Shown in pieces: positions 51,314 to 58,736 of a stretch of DNA of 59,152 nucleotides. Numbering within the stretch: the stretch's first letter is position 1; each line of letters opens with the position of its first letter. The notes below the pieces were generated by a model that saw nothing but the letters and a program-made list of their open reading frames with translations, had not been told where the DNA came from and did no database searches. Source of the DNA: Streptosporangium nondiastaticum (GTDB lineage Bacteria; Actinomycetota; Actinomycetes; Streptomycetales; Streptomycetaceae); contig NZ_PXWG01000032.1 in assembly GCF_003011965.1 (NCBI RefSeq), forward strand, positions 1 through 59,152, written 5' to 3'. A program made the position numbers and the translations under genes.

Positions 51314-51841
51314 ATGCTCGAACTCGCCATCCTCGGTTTCCTCTACGACGCTTCGCTGCACGGATACGAGCTGCGCAAACGCATCGCCGCGCTCACCGGA
51401 CACGTCAAGCCCGTGGCGGAGGGGTCGCTGTATCCGGCGATCAAGCGGCTGGAGTCGGCGGGGCTGCTGGCCCGCGAGACGCGGCCCGGCTGCGGAGCCG
51501 CCCCCCGGCACGTGCTGAGCCTCACGGAGCACGGCCGCGAGGAACTGCGCCACCGGCTGGCGGAGCCGGCGGAGAGCGACATCACGGACGAGAACCGCTG
51601 GTTCACGGTGCTCGCGTTCCTGCGGCACCTCGGCGAACCGGCGGGGCAGGCCGCCGTGCTGGAACGGCGGCTCGCCTTCCTCCAGCAGCCGACGAGCTTC
51701 TTCCACTCCGGCGACCGGCCGCTGCGGGCCGAGGAGATCGAGGACCCCTTCCGGCGCGGAGTCCTCACCATCGCCCGCGCGACCAGCCGTGCGGAACTGG
51801 CCTGGCTGCGCGAGACGATCGGCTCACTCCGCGGCGTCTGA
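51314..51841 (+). CDS. PadR-family transcriptional regulator
   Basis: A 175-residue winged-helix regulator. The N-terminus LELAILGFLYDASLHGYELRK (interrupted) and VAEGSLYPAIKRLESAGLLARE are the PadR winged helix, and the C-terminal helices form the dimer interface. PadR proteins repress detoxifying enzymes or pumps until a phenolic or hydrophobic ligand binds. No ribosome binding site is visible at the ATG (51314), so it may be leaderless; a TTG at 51302 is the alternative. Its end overlaps the convergent oxygenase gene by 18 bp. Confidence 0.92.
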   Translation: MLELAILGFLYDASLHGYELRKRIAALTGHVKPVAEGSLYPAIKRLESAGLLARETRPGCGAAPRHVLSLTEHGREELRHRLAEPAESDITDENRWFTVLAFLRHLGEPAGQAAVLERRLAFLQQPTSFFHSGDRPLRAEEIEDPFRRGVLTIARATSRAELAWLRETIGSLRGV

Positions 51842-52795
51842 GCCCCTCCCTGCCGGGTCCGGAGCGGCCCCGGAGGCCTCGTCGGTTCCGGCGGTCGCGG
51901 GGTCCGTGGCGGGCCGTTCGTGCGGCACGGGGCAGACCGCGCCCCTGCGGCCGGCGGGGAACGTGCCCAGCTCCGCGACGACGTAGCCGTCGGGGTAGCC
52001 CTTGATCTCGGGATTCTGGCGCACGTAGTGGGGAGTGCGGCGGGGCGGGAGCAGGCGCACGGCCCTGCCCCGGGCCCGCAGGGCGCCCCGGACCAGCGCC
52101 CGGGTGGCGGGGTGGGGCCGCTCGTAGCGGAACGCGCGCAGCAGGGGGTCGTCGAGCAGGGCCATGCTTGCGCCACGCACGAGCGGGGCGAGCGGGCGCG
52201 GGTACCAGGAGGCCATCAGGTCGAGCGTCGCGTCGGACACGCGCCGGCCGCCCTCGTCCCAGCCGAAGTGCTCGGCCTCGTACTCCTCCAGGCAGCGCTC
52301 GAACTCGTCGTAGGAGCCGGGGATGTCCTGGATGCCCATGTGCTTGCCCAGGGTGCGGTAGTACACGGCGATCGCCTGCCGCTCGTGCCCGGAGAGCCTT
52401 CGCCAGCCGTACGCGTCCACCCACCTCCGCGGGACGACGACGAAGGTGCACAGGACGTAGCGCATGTCGTCGTTGCTGATGTCATAGCTGCGGTGCATCT
52501 GGTTGATTCGACGGATCGCGGTCCGGCCGCTCTCGCTGTCGAATCCGTGCTCCACGACGGTGTCGAGCAGCAGGGCCGTGTCGTCGTAGCGCTTCTGCGG
52601 GCGGCCGGAGAACTCGCCCGTTCCGGCCAGCAGGCGGCCGATGCTGGGCACCGCATAGGTCCTGTAGAGGGCGAGTTCCAAAGCGCGGGTGATGTCCCAG
52701 GGGAACTCCAGGGTCGCCGTGATCCGGTAGATCCTGAGGAAGTCCCGTTCGGGGTCCAGCCTCCGGATCGCCCTGAGCCGGTCGTAGCGCTTCAC
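51824..52795 (-). CDS. MpaB-family oxygenase (DUF2236)
   Basis: A 323-residue protein of the latex-clearing/MpaB-like DUF2236 family. Visible blocks are ITATLEFPWDITRALELALYRTYAVPSIGRLL (interrupted), HRSYDISNDDMRYVLCTFVVVP, and YYRTLGKHMGIQDIPGSYDEFE. Histidines of this family bind a b-type heme in the few studied members, and a catalytic dioxygenase role is plausible. The C-terminal 40 residues are low-complexity (TDPATAGTDEASGA). The GTG at 52795 has AAGGGG upstream. It overlaps the padR gene end by 18 bp on the opposite strand. Confidence 0.88.
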   Translation of the reverse strand: MKRYDRLRAIRRLDPERDFLRIYRITATLEFPWDITRALELALYRTYAVPSIGRLLAGTGEFSGRPQKRYDDTALLLDTVVEHGFDSESGRTAIRRINQMHRSYDISNDDMRYVLCTFVVVPRRWVDAYGWRRLSGHERQAIAVYYRTLGKHMGIQDIPGSYDEFERCLEEYEAEHFGWDEGGRRVSDATLDLMASWYPRPLAPLVRGASMALLDDPLLRAFRYERPHPATRALVRGALRARGRAVRLLPPRRTPHYVRQNPEIKGYPDGYVVAELGTFPAGRRGAVCPVPHERPATDPATAGTDEASGAAPDPAGRGSDAAE

Positions 52796-52896
52796 GCGGT
52801 GGTCGCCCCTTCGTTCGTCGGAGGTTCAACTCTACGGGCGGCGGGCACACTTGAACGACCACGGCACGGAACGCTCGCGGAGGCAGGTGAGGATCG

Positions 52897-53184
52897 GTGT
52901 TCGGCAAGCTCCGCAAGCACATCGAGGAGGCCCGGCGGGTGCCGGAGCCCCCGCCGCCCGCCCGGCGGCAGCACAATCTCTTCGAGGCGGCCGCGACATA
53001 TGTGGCGGCGTGCGCCGAGGACGACCACGAGAGAAGCGCCGAGGCGGCCCGCTGGGTCTCCCCCGAGGCGCTCTGCTTCGGTGTGAACGAGCTCGCGTGC
53101 CGGGCGGTCGTGGCGCTCGCCCGGGAGCACGACGAGACGCCGCAGCACATGGCGCGCAAGCTGCTCAACCTGCCGGTCTCCTGA
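52897..53184 (+). CDS. Small conserved-looking protein, function unknown
   Basis: A 95-residue protein starting at GTG 52897 with GAGGA at close spacing. It is helical and soluble: FGKLRKHIEEARRVPEPPPPARR, then NLFEAAATYVAACAEDDHERSAEAARW and ALCFGVNELACRAVVALARE. No catalytic motif is seen. It is divergent from the oxygenase gene and convergent with the MOSC gene, sharing a hairpin that includes both stop codons. I do not recognise a named family. Confidence 0.72.
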   Translation: MFGKLRKHIEEARRVPEPPPPARRQHNLFEAAATYVAACAEDDHERSAEAARWVSPEALCFGVNELACRAVVALAREHDETPQHMARKLLNLPVS

Positions 53185-53206
53185 GCCGCGGGCCGGCCGC
53201 GGCTCA
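53182..53206. terminator. Hairpin containing both convergent stop codons
   Basis: A perfect 10-bp stem (53182-53191 with 53197-53206) has a 5-nt loop. Its outer ends are the TGA of the small gene (53182-53184) and the TGA of the MOSC gene (53206-53204). It probably terminates transcription in both directions. Confidence 0.8.
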
Positions 53207-53746
53207 GACGCGGTCGAGCGGGACGTGCGGCCCGTCGGGCAGCTCCGCGCGTACGGGGTCTCCCGGCCGGACCTCGCCGCCTTCGAGCACGACGCCCATG
53301 ATGCCGCCCTTGCGGACGACCGCCCCGTTCTCGTCCCGGCCGACGACGTGCCTGAGCAGCCCCTTGCGGAAGCCGTCGATCTGCAAGCACGGGTTGCGCA
53401 GCCCCGTCACCTCGACGACCGCCCGGTCGCCGAGGTGCAGCCGGGTGCCCCGCGGCAGCGCGAGCAGGTCGATCCCGCTGGTCGTGACGTTCTCCCCCAG
53501 GTCGCCCGGCCGGACCGCGAAGCCCGCCTCGGCGACCTCCGCGAACAACTCCTCGTGTATCAGGTGTACCTGACGGAGGTTGGGCTGCGTCGGGTCCTGC
53601 GCGACCCGCGAGCGGTGTTGCACGGTCACGCCGAGATGGGCGTCGCCTTCCACCCCCAGTTTTGCCAGGAGCGTGATGCTCTCGCTCACCGGCTTGCTGA
53701 ACGTGTGCTCACCACTGCGGCACACGGCAGTCACTGTCCCCGTCAC
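53204..53746 (-). CDS. MOSC-domain protein
   Basis: A 180-residue single MOSC domain. The conserved features are LGVEGDAHLG, the pattern RQVHLIHEELF, GDLGENVTTSGIDLLALPRG, and the conserved cysteine in GLRNPCLQI (Cys120), the proposed sulfur carrier. MOSC domains occur in molybdenum-cofactor sulfurases and in YiiM-type proteins that act on N-hydroxylated bases. The GTG at 53746 has GGAGGG at 8 nt; a GTG at 53773 is possible. Confidence 0.9.
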   Translation of the reverse strand: MTGTVTAVCRSGEHTFSKPVSESITLLAKLGVEGDAHLGVTVQHRSRVAQDPTQPNLRQVHLIHEELFAEVAEAGFAVRPGDLGENVTTSGIDLLALPRGTRLHLGDRAVVEVTGLRNPCLQIDGFRKGLLRHVVGRDENGAVVRKGGIMGVVLEGGEVRPGDPVRAELPDGPHVPLDRV

Positions 53747-53849
53747 GGCAGGCCCTCCCCCTCGGTCACGCACACCCGTGCGTACGTCAGCCGGACTCCG
53801 AGCCTAACCGGTGGCACCGACAGTTCCCGAAGCCGTCACCTCGAAGGCG

Positions 53850-53878
53850 TGTACATGACACTCGTAGCGTCCTACGTT
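53850..53878 (+). promoter_or_regulatory. Leaderless promoter of the phosphoesterase gene
   Basis: TGTACA (53850-53855) and TACGTT (53873-53878) are 17 nt apart; the ATG at 53885 falls where transcription should begin. Upstream at about 53822-53843 a loose GTTCCCGAAGC / CGTCACCTCG pair faintly recalls a PHO box, which is not strong. Confidence 0.45.
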
Positions 53879-53884
53879 GCCCGT

Positions 53885-54778
53885 ATGTCCCCCACCACCA
53901 GCCCCCACGGACCGCGCCGGCCGCGCCGCCGCCACCTCGGCGCCCTGGGCACGGCCCTCGGTCTCGCCGCCGCCTCCCTCGGCCTGTGGGTCCCGGACTC
54001 CACCGCGGCGGCGGCCGTCCCCACTCCCGACCACGTAGTGGTCGTGGTCTTCGAGAACCACGCCTACGACCAGGTCATGGGGAACGGGGGCGCCCCCTAC
54101 ATCAACTCCCTCGCTTCGGGTGGGGCGAGCCTGACCGCCTCCTACGCCGAGACGCACCCCAGCCAGCCCAACTACTACGCCCTCTTCTCGGGCGACACCC
54201 AGGACGTCACGGACGACAGCTGTGTCACTCCCGGCTTCAGCGACGCCCCCAACCTCGCCTCCGAACTGACCGCCGCGGGCAGGACCTGGGCGAGCTACAA
54301 CGAGTCCCTGCCCGCCGAGGGGTCCACCACCTGCAAGAGCGGCAAGTACGCGCAGAAGCACAACCCCTGGTTCGGCTTCAGCAACGTGCCGACCAGCACC
54401 GCGCACACCATGACCGCCTTCCCCGGCGACTACACCAAGCTGCCGACCGTCTCGTTCGTCGTGCCGAACCTCTGCAGCGACATGCACGACTGTTCTGTCG
54501 GCACAGGCGACACCTGGCTGAAGAACAACCTCAAGGGCTATGCGGACTGGGCCGCGTCGCACAACAGCCTGCTCCTCATCACCTTCGACGAGGACAACAG
54601 GCTCAGCGGCAACCGCATCCCGACCGTCCTGTACGGACAGCCCGTCAAGCCGGGGTCCGCGTCCGGCACCACCTACAACCACTACGACGTCCTGCGCACG
54701 CTCGAGGACATGTACGGCACCGCGCACGCCGGCAGGGCGGAGAGCGCGCAGGACATCACCGGCATCTGGAACAGCTGA
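53885..54778 (+). CDS. Secreted alkaline-phosphatase-superfamily phosphoesterase
   Basis: A 297-residue exported phosphoesterase. An Arg-rich N-terminus and hydrophobic core (about 10-43) form a Sec or Tat-like signal ending near AAAA. The mature part begins DHVVVVVFENHAYDQVMG (50-66), with the Glu-Asn-His motif of phospholipase C/acid phosphatases, then THPSQPNYYALFSGD and TFDEDNRLSGNRIPTVLYG with metal-ligand-like Asp/Glu. It probably hydrolyses phosphate esters outside the cell. The start at 53885 is supported by promoter spacing; ATG 53855 is possible. The MFS gene begins 2 nt after its stop. Confidence 0.87.
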   Translation: MSPTTSPHGPRRPRRRHLGALGTALGLAAASLGLWVPDSTAAAAVPTPDHVVVVVFENHAYDQVMGNGGAPYINSLASGGASLTASYAETHPSQPNYYALFSGDTQDVTDDSCVTPGFSDAPNLASELTAAGRTWASYNESLPAEGSTTCKSGKYAQKHNPWFGFSNVPTSTAHTMTAFPGDYTKLPTVSFVVPNLCSDMHDCSVGTGDTWLKNNLKGYADWAASHNSLLLITFDEDNRLSGNRIPTVLYGQPVKPGSASGTTYNHYDVLRTLEDMYGTAHAGRAESAQDITGIWNS

Positions 54779-54780
54779 CC

Positions 54781-56136
54781 GTGTACCTCGCGGACAGCCG
54801 CACCGCACCGGGTGTCCCCGACACCGCCGGCCGGTCCCCCTCCTCCGGCCGGCGGGCCGCCGTCCCCGCGACGGTGCTCACCCTGGGCACCGTCAGCCTC
54901 GTCACCGACGTCTCCTCGGAGATGGTCACCGCCGTCCTGCCGCTCTACCTCGTCGCCGAACTCGGCCTCTCACCGCTCGGCTTCGGCCTCCTGGACGGCA
55001 TCCACAACGGGGTCAGCGCGCTCGTCCGGCTCGCCGGCGGCAGGCTCTCGGACCGGGGGGCGGGCGGCCACAAGGCCGTGGCCGCGGCCGGCTACGGCCT
55101 CTCCGCCCTGTGCAAGCCGCTGCTGCTCCTCGCGCACAGCGTGCCCCTGATCGGCGCGGTGCTCGCCGCCGACCGCACGGGCAAGGGCCTGCGCACCGCG
55201 CCGCGCGACGCCATGATCTCGCTGGCCTGCGACCCGGCCGCCCGGGGCCGGGCCTTCGGGGTGCACCGCGCGATGGACACCGCGGGCGCGCTGATCGGGC
55301 CCCTGGTCGCCTTCCTCGTCCTGCGCGCCGCGGCGGGCGGCTACGACGCCGTGTTCACCGTGAGCGGCTGCACGGCCGCCCTCGGGGTGCTCGTCCTCCT
55401 GTTGTTCGTGCCCGGCCGCACGAGCGCCCCCGGCCACCGCAGCGCGCCCGCGGTGCGCGCTCCGCTGCGCGCAGTGGCGCGCCGCCCTGAGATCCGCCGG
55501 CTGACCGCATGCGCGGTGCTGCTGGGGCTGACCACCGTGAGCGACTCGTTCCTGTACCTCACCCTGCAGAGGCGCCTGGACCTGTCCGAGACCTGGTTCC
55601 CGTTGCTGCCGCTCGGCACGGCCGGCGCCTTCCTGCTCTTGGCCGTACCCCTGGGCGCCGTCGCCGACCGCTTCGGGCGGCGACGGCTGTTCCTCTGCGG
55701 CCACCTCGCGCTCCTGGGGGCCTACGGACTGCTCACCGCCCCGCTCGGCGGCTCGCCCGCCCTGCCGTGCCTCGCCCTCGCCCTGCACGGGAGCTTCTAC
55801 GCCGCGACGGACGGCGTGCTGGCCGCGGCCGCCGCCGGTGCCGTCCCCGCGTCCGTCCGCGGCAGCGGACTCGCCGTCGTGCAGACCGGGCAGGCGGCCG
55901 CTCGCTTCGCCTGCTCGATCGCCTTCGGCGCGGCCTGGGCCGCGTGGGGCGACCGCACGGCGCTGGAGGCGGCCGCGGCCGGGCTGGCCGTGTCCGCGGC
56001 CGTCAGCGCCCTGCTGCTGCGCCCTTCGAGAAGCCCGAAGAGCACGGAGAGCACGGAGGCCACGGAAGACACGGAGGACACAGAGCACAAGGAGAGCCCG
56101 CAGGGCACGAAGAACGCGAAGGACCAGGCCCGATGA
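54781..56136 (+). CDS. Major facilitator superfamily transporter with repetitive C-terminal tail
   Basis: A 451-residue MFS protein with about twelve helices. The first block is VLTLGTVSLVTDVSSEMVTAVLP, the loop 2-3 motif is RLAGGRLSDRGAGGHKAVAAAG and a second copy is AVADRFGRRRL; it resembles hypothetical drug or metabolite exporters. The cytoplasmic tail (about 415-451) is unusual: STE-STE-ATE-DTE-DTE tripeptides encoded by a 9-bp tandem repeat, then a Lys-containing end. The GTG at 54781 starts 2 nt after the phosphoesterase stop and depends on coupling. The substrate is unknown. Confidence 0.88.
   Translation: MYLADSRTAPGVPDTAGRSPSSGRRAAVPATVLTLGTVSLVTDVSSEMVTAVLPLYLVAELGLSPLGFGLLDGIHNGVSALVRLAGGRLSDRGAGGHKAVAAAGYGLSALCKPLLLLAHSVPLIGAVLAADRTGKGLRTAPRDAMISLACDPAARGRAFGVHRAMDTAGALIGPLVAFLVLRAAAGGYDAVFTVSGCTAALGVLVLLLFVPGRTSAPGHRSAPAVRAPLRAVARRPEIRRLTACAVLLGLTTVSDSFLYLTLQRRLDLSETWFPLLPLGTAGAFLLLAVPLGAVADRFGRRRLFLCGHLALLGAYGLLTAPLGGSPALPCLALALHGSFYAATDGVLAAAAAGAVPASVRGSGLAVVQTGQAAARFACSIAFGAAWAAWGDRTALEAAAAGLAVSAAVSALLLRPSRSPKSTESTEATEDTEDTEHKESPQGTKNAKDQAR
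56043..56123. repeat. Nine-bp tandem repeats in the MFS gene tail
   Basis: About nine imperfect 9-bp units of the form CACGGANNN, the first four or five well conserved and later ones decaying. The repeat is in frame and encodes (S/A/D)TE tripeptides. Confidence 0.85.
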
Positions 56137-56149
56137 AGGACCGAACCCG

Positions 56150-57166
56150 GTGAACCGCAGAAACCGTCTCCTGATCCTGCTCGTGGCCGTCCTGGTCCTC
56201 GGCGGCGTCGCGCTGGCCGCCACGCTGCACGCTGCCGGGCGGGCCGCCGAGCAGGACCGCGCACGGCCCGGTGACCCCCGGGTCGCCCGCGGCGAGGTCA
56301 CCCTGGACGCGCCCGGCCGGAGCGTCTTCCGGAACATGGCCTGGGGGCCTCACCGGGACGAGATCGCCTCGGTGCCCGCCGCCGACCCCTCGGGCCCGCG
56401 GACCTCGTCCGGTGTGCGCTGCCTGCGCTTCCACTCGGCGGGCGGGACAGGCATTTGCCTGCAGGCGGTGCACGGCGGCCTCCGGGACGGCTACCGCGCC
56501 GTCGTCCTGGACGCCCGGCTGCGCGAGCTGCGCCACTACGACCTGGCCGGCATACCGACCCGGGCCCGCGTGTCCCCCAGCGGCCGTACCGTCGCCTGGA
56601 CCGTCTTCGTCAGCGGCGACTCGTACGCGGGTACGAACTTCTCCACCCGGACCTCCGTCCTTGACCTGCGCACCTGGACGCTGGACCGCAACCTGGAGGA
56701 CTACCGGTTCTCCCTGGACGGCCGGCCGCACAAGGCCGTCGACACCAACGTCTGGGGCGTCACGTTCGCCGACGACACGCACTTCTACGCGACCGTCGCC
56801 ACGGGCGGGCGGACCCATCTCGTGCGCGGCGACCGCACGGAGCGAACGCTGCGCGCCGTGCACACCAATGTGGAGTGCCCGTCCCTGTCTCCCGACGGGA
56901 CGCGCATCGCCTACAAGAAACGCGTCGAGGGCGCGTCCGACGACGCGCCCTGGCGGTTGTACGTCCTGGATCTGCGCACGGAGCGCGAGACCCCGACGGC
57001 CGAGCGGCGCAACATCGACGACCAGGCCGTCTGGCGGGACGGCGGCACCCTCGTCTACGCGCTGCCCGGCGACTACGGATCGGACCTGTGGACCGTTCCG
57101 GCGGACGGGTCCGGCAGCCCGCGGCTCACCATGGCCGCGGCGCTGGCCCCGGCCTTCACCGGCTGA
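56150..57166 (+). CDS. Membrane-anchored TolB-like beta-propeller protein
   Basis: A 338-residue protein. One N-terminal membrane helix (about 6-26) anchors it with the rest outside. The domain has repeated WD/TolB-like strands: RVSPSGRTVAWTVFVSGDSY, VLDLRTWTLDRNLEDYRFS (interrupted), CPSLSPDGTRIAYKKRV and YVLDLRTERETPTAE. No catalytic residue is evident; such proteins act as binding scaffolds. The GTG at 56150 is 14 nt after the MFS stop, with AAGGA upstream. Together the phosphoesterase, transporter and this protein form a compact operon. Confidence 0.8.
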   Translation: MNRRNRLLILLVAVLVLGGVALAATLHAAGRAAEQDRARPGDPRVARGEVTLDAPGRSVFRNMAWGPHRDEIASVPAADPSGPRTSSGVRCLRFHSAGGTGICLQAVHGGLRDGYRAVVLDARLRELRHYDLAGIPTRARVSPSGRTVAWTVFVSGDSYAGTNFSTRTSVLDLRTWTLDRNLEDYRFSLDGRPHKAVDTNVWGVTFADDTHFYATVATGGRTHLVRGDRTERTLRAVHTNVECPSLSPDGTRIAYKKRVEGASDDAPWRLYVLDLRTERETPTAERRNIDDQAVWRDGGTLVYALPGDYGSDLWTVPADGSGSPRLTMAAALAPAFTG

Positions 57167-57179
57167 CCTCCGCCCCCCC

Positions 57180-57204
57180 GCGGGGCCGCTGCCCGCGGCC
57201 CCGC
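57180..57204. terminator. Bidirectional terminator after the phosphoesterase operon
   Basis: A perfect 10-bp GC stem (57180-57189 with 57195-57204) with a 5-nt loop lies between the beta-propeller gene and the convergent small membrane protein gene, whose stop is at 57212. Confidence 0.78.
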
Positions 57205-57211
57205 GCGGCCG

Positions 57212-57394
57212 TCAGCGGCCGAGCTCCTTGCGCGACACCCGGCGCAGCCGCTTGCGCTGCGAAGGGTCCAGCAGCAGATACGCGCCGACGGGCACGCCGA
57301 CCATCACCAGCAAGGCGGCCCAGAAGGGCAGCAGCCACAGCAGGATGACTCCGACGGCCACGCCTCCGGCGGCGACCTTGGCCCTGTTGCTCAT
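57212..57394 (-). CDS. Small membrane protein, 60 residues
   Basis: A short protein with one or two closely packed hydrophobic helices (AAGGVAVGVILLWLLPFWAA, then LLVMVGVPVGAYLLL) and a basic C-terminus (RKRLRRVSRKELGR). The ATG at 57394 has an excellent AAGGAGG, which makes it a convincing gene despite its size. It lies 67 bp downstream of the desaturase gene on the same strand and may be cotranscribed. No family assigned. Confidence 0.75.
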   Translation of the reverse strand: MSNRAKVAAGGVAVGVILLWLLPFWAALLVMVGVPVGAYLLLDPSQRKRLRRVSRKELGR

Positions 57395-57461
57395 TTTCCT
57401 GCCTCCTTCGCGACGGCTGCCGCTCTGTCCGTGAGAACGCCCGGGGGCCCGGCCCGGTTCC

Positions 57462-58496
57462 TCACCCGGTCCGCAGCGGGGTTCCCACGTCGTGCATGTG
57501 GTGCAGCGCCTGGCGGTACGAGTCGACGATTCCAGTCTCCGTGTACGGCAGCCCCGACGCGCGGCAGTGCGCGCGGACCAGCGGCCGGGCGAGGCGCAGG
57601 TGGGGGCGTGGCATGTTCGGGAAGAGGTGATGCTCGATCTGGTAGTTCAGGCCGCCCATGAGCCAGTCCGTGACGGCCCCGCCGCGCACGTTGCGCGAGG
57701 TGAGGACCTGGCGCTGCAGGTGCCCCCAGCGCTCGCCGCCCGGGCCGGGCATTTCCATGCCCTTGTGGTTGGGGGCGAAGACCATGCCGAGGTGGAGGCC
57801 GAAGAGGGCGTGGTGGACGAGGGCGAAGACGACGGCCTTGCCGGGGGACATCGAGGAGAGCAGCAGGCCTGCGTAGCCGGCGACGTGGAGGGCGAGGAGC
57901 GCAGCTTCCGTCCGCCGTTCTGCCGCGGACTGCCGCCCGAGGTCGCGCACGCTCGAGATCTTCAGGCTGATGCCTTCGAGCAGGAGCATGGGGAAGAAGA
58001 GGCGGGCCTGGTTGCGGGTGAGCCACCGGACGGCGCGTCCCCGGCGCTGTGCCGCCTGCCGCTGTGTCCACACGAGCGCGCCGACACCGACGTCGGGGTC
58101 CTTGTCGACGTGGTTGGGGTTGGCGTGGTGGCGGTTGTGCTTGTCGTTCCACCACGCGTAGCTCATGCCCAGCAGGAGGTCGGCGTGGAGGAGGCCGATC
58201 AGCCGGCCCGTGCGCCGGGTGGCGGCTATCTGGGCGTGTCCGCTGTCGTGCCCGACGAAGGCGGTGCGGGCCCAGAACAGGGCGGCGGGGACGGCCAGCA
58301 GGACCGTCCGCCAGGAGTCACCGCTCAGCACGATCCCGGCTGCCGTGGCGGCGAGCGCCACGAGGTTCACCGCGATGCTGCGCGCGTACCAGCCCCTGCG
58401 GCGTTCGAGGAGGCCCTGGTCCCGGACCTGGCGGAGGAGGGGGGCGAAGTCACTGCCCGCAGCGGGTTTCGCGGGCAGCACGGCGGCCTGGGGCAT
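57462..58496 (-). CDS. Membrane fatty-acid desaturase / acyl-CoA desaturase
   Basis: A 344-residue membrane di-iron desaturase. The three His boxes are HDSGH (83-87), HNRHH (120-124) and QIEHH (286-290). The QIEHH form is typical of linoleoyl-CoA (front-end) type desaturases. Two pairs of membrane helices separate the boxes. It introduces a double bond in an acyl chain at the membrane, needing a ferredoxin or similar electron donor; the reductase at 16940-18298 belongs to a donor family but is not linked. The ATG at 58496 has GGAG at 6 nt. It is divergent from an SNF2-type helicase. Confidence 0.92.
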   Translation of the reverse strand: MPQAAVLPAKPAAGSDFAPLLRQVRDQGLLERRRGWYARSIAVNLVALAATAAGIVLSGDSWRTVLLAVPAALFWARTAFVGHDSGHAQIAATRRTGRLIGLLHADLLLGMSYAWWNDKHNRHHANPNHVDKDPDVGVGALVWTQRQAAQRRGRAVRWLTRNQARLFFPMLLLEGISLKISSVRDLGRQSAAERRTEAALLALHVAGYAGLLLSSMSPGKAVVFALVHHALFGLHLGMVFAPNHKGMEMPGPGGERWGHLQRQVLTSRNVRGGAVTDWLMGGLNYQIEHHLFPNMPRPHLRLARPLVRAHCRASGLPYTETGIVDSYRQALHHMHDVGTPLRTG

Positions 58497-58736
58497 GGGG
58501 GTCTCCGGACGGTCGGATAACTGGGCTGACCTCACAGAACGTACGGATCGGGGCCCGCTCGGGGCCATGGCGTCACCACCCGGCCCCTGCGGGGGCAAAC
58601 CCCCCTCCGGAGGCGGGGGTTTGGGTACACCGTCTCGTCCGGAGCTGTGGCTCGGCTCACGCCGCGGAGGTCTTCGCCGGTGGCGCGCTTCCTGTACCCT
58701 CGGCCGCTCCGGACCCCGACTAGTCAAATTTGAGGA
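58497..58736. other. Divergent gap with hairpin and palindrome
   Basis: This 240-bp gap holds an inverted repeat CAAACCCCC / GGGGGTTTG (58596-58604 and 58615-58623) around CTCCGGAGGC, which can itself pair. It also holds TCAAATTTGA (58723-58732), a 10-bp AT-rich palindrome next to the helicase start. No gene is seen. Confidence 0.6.

Noticed and set aside
53822..53843. PHO box upstream of the phosphoesterase gene
   Set aside because: Only a loose match to the 11-bp direct-repeat pattern; kept as a weak remark and not called.
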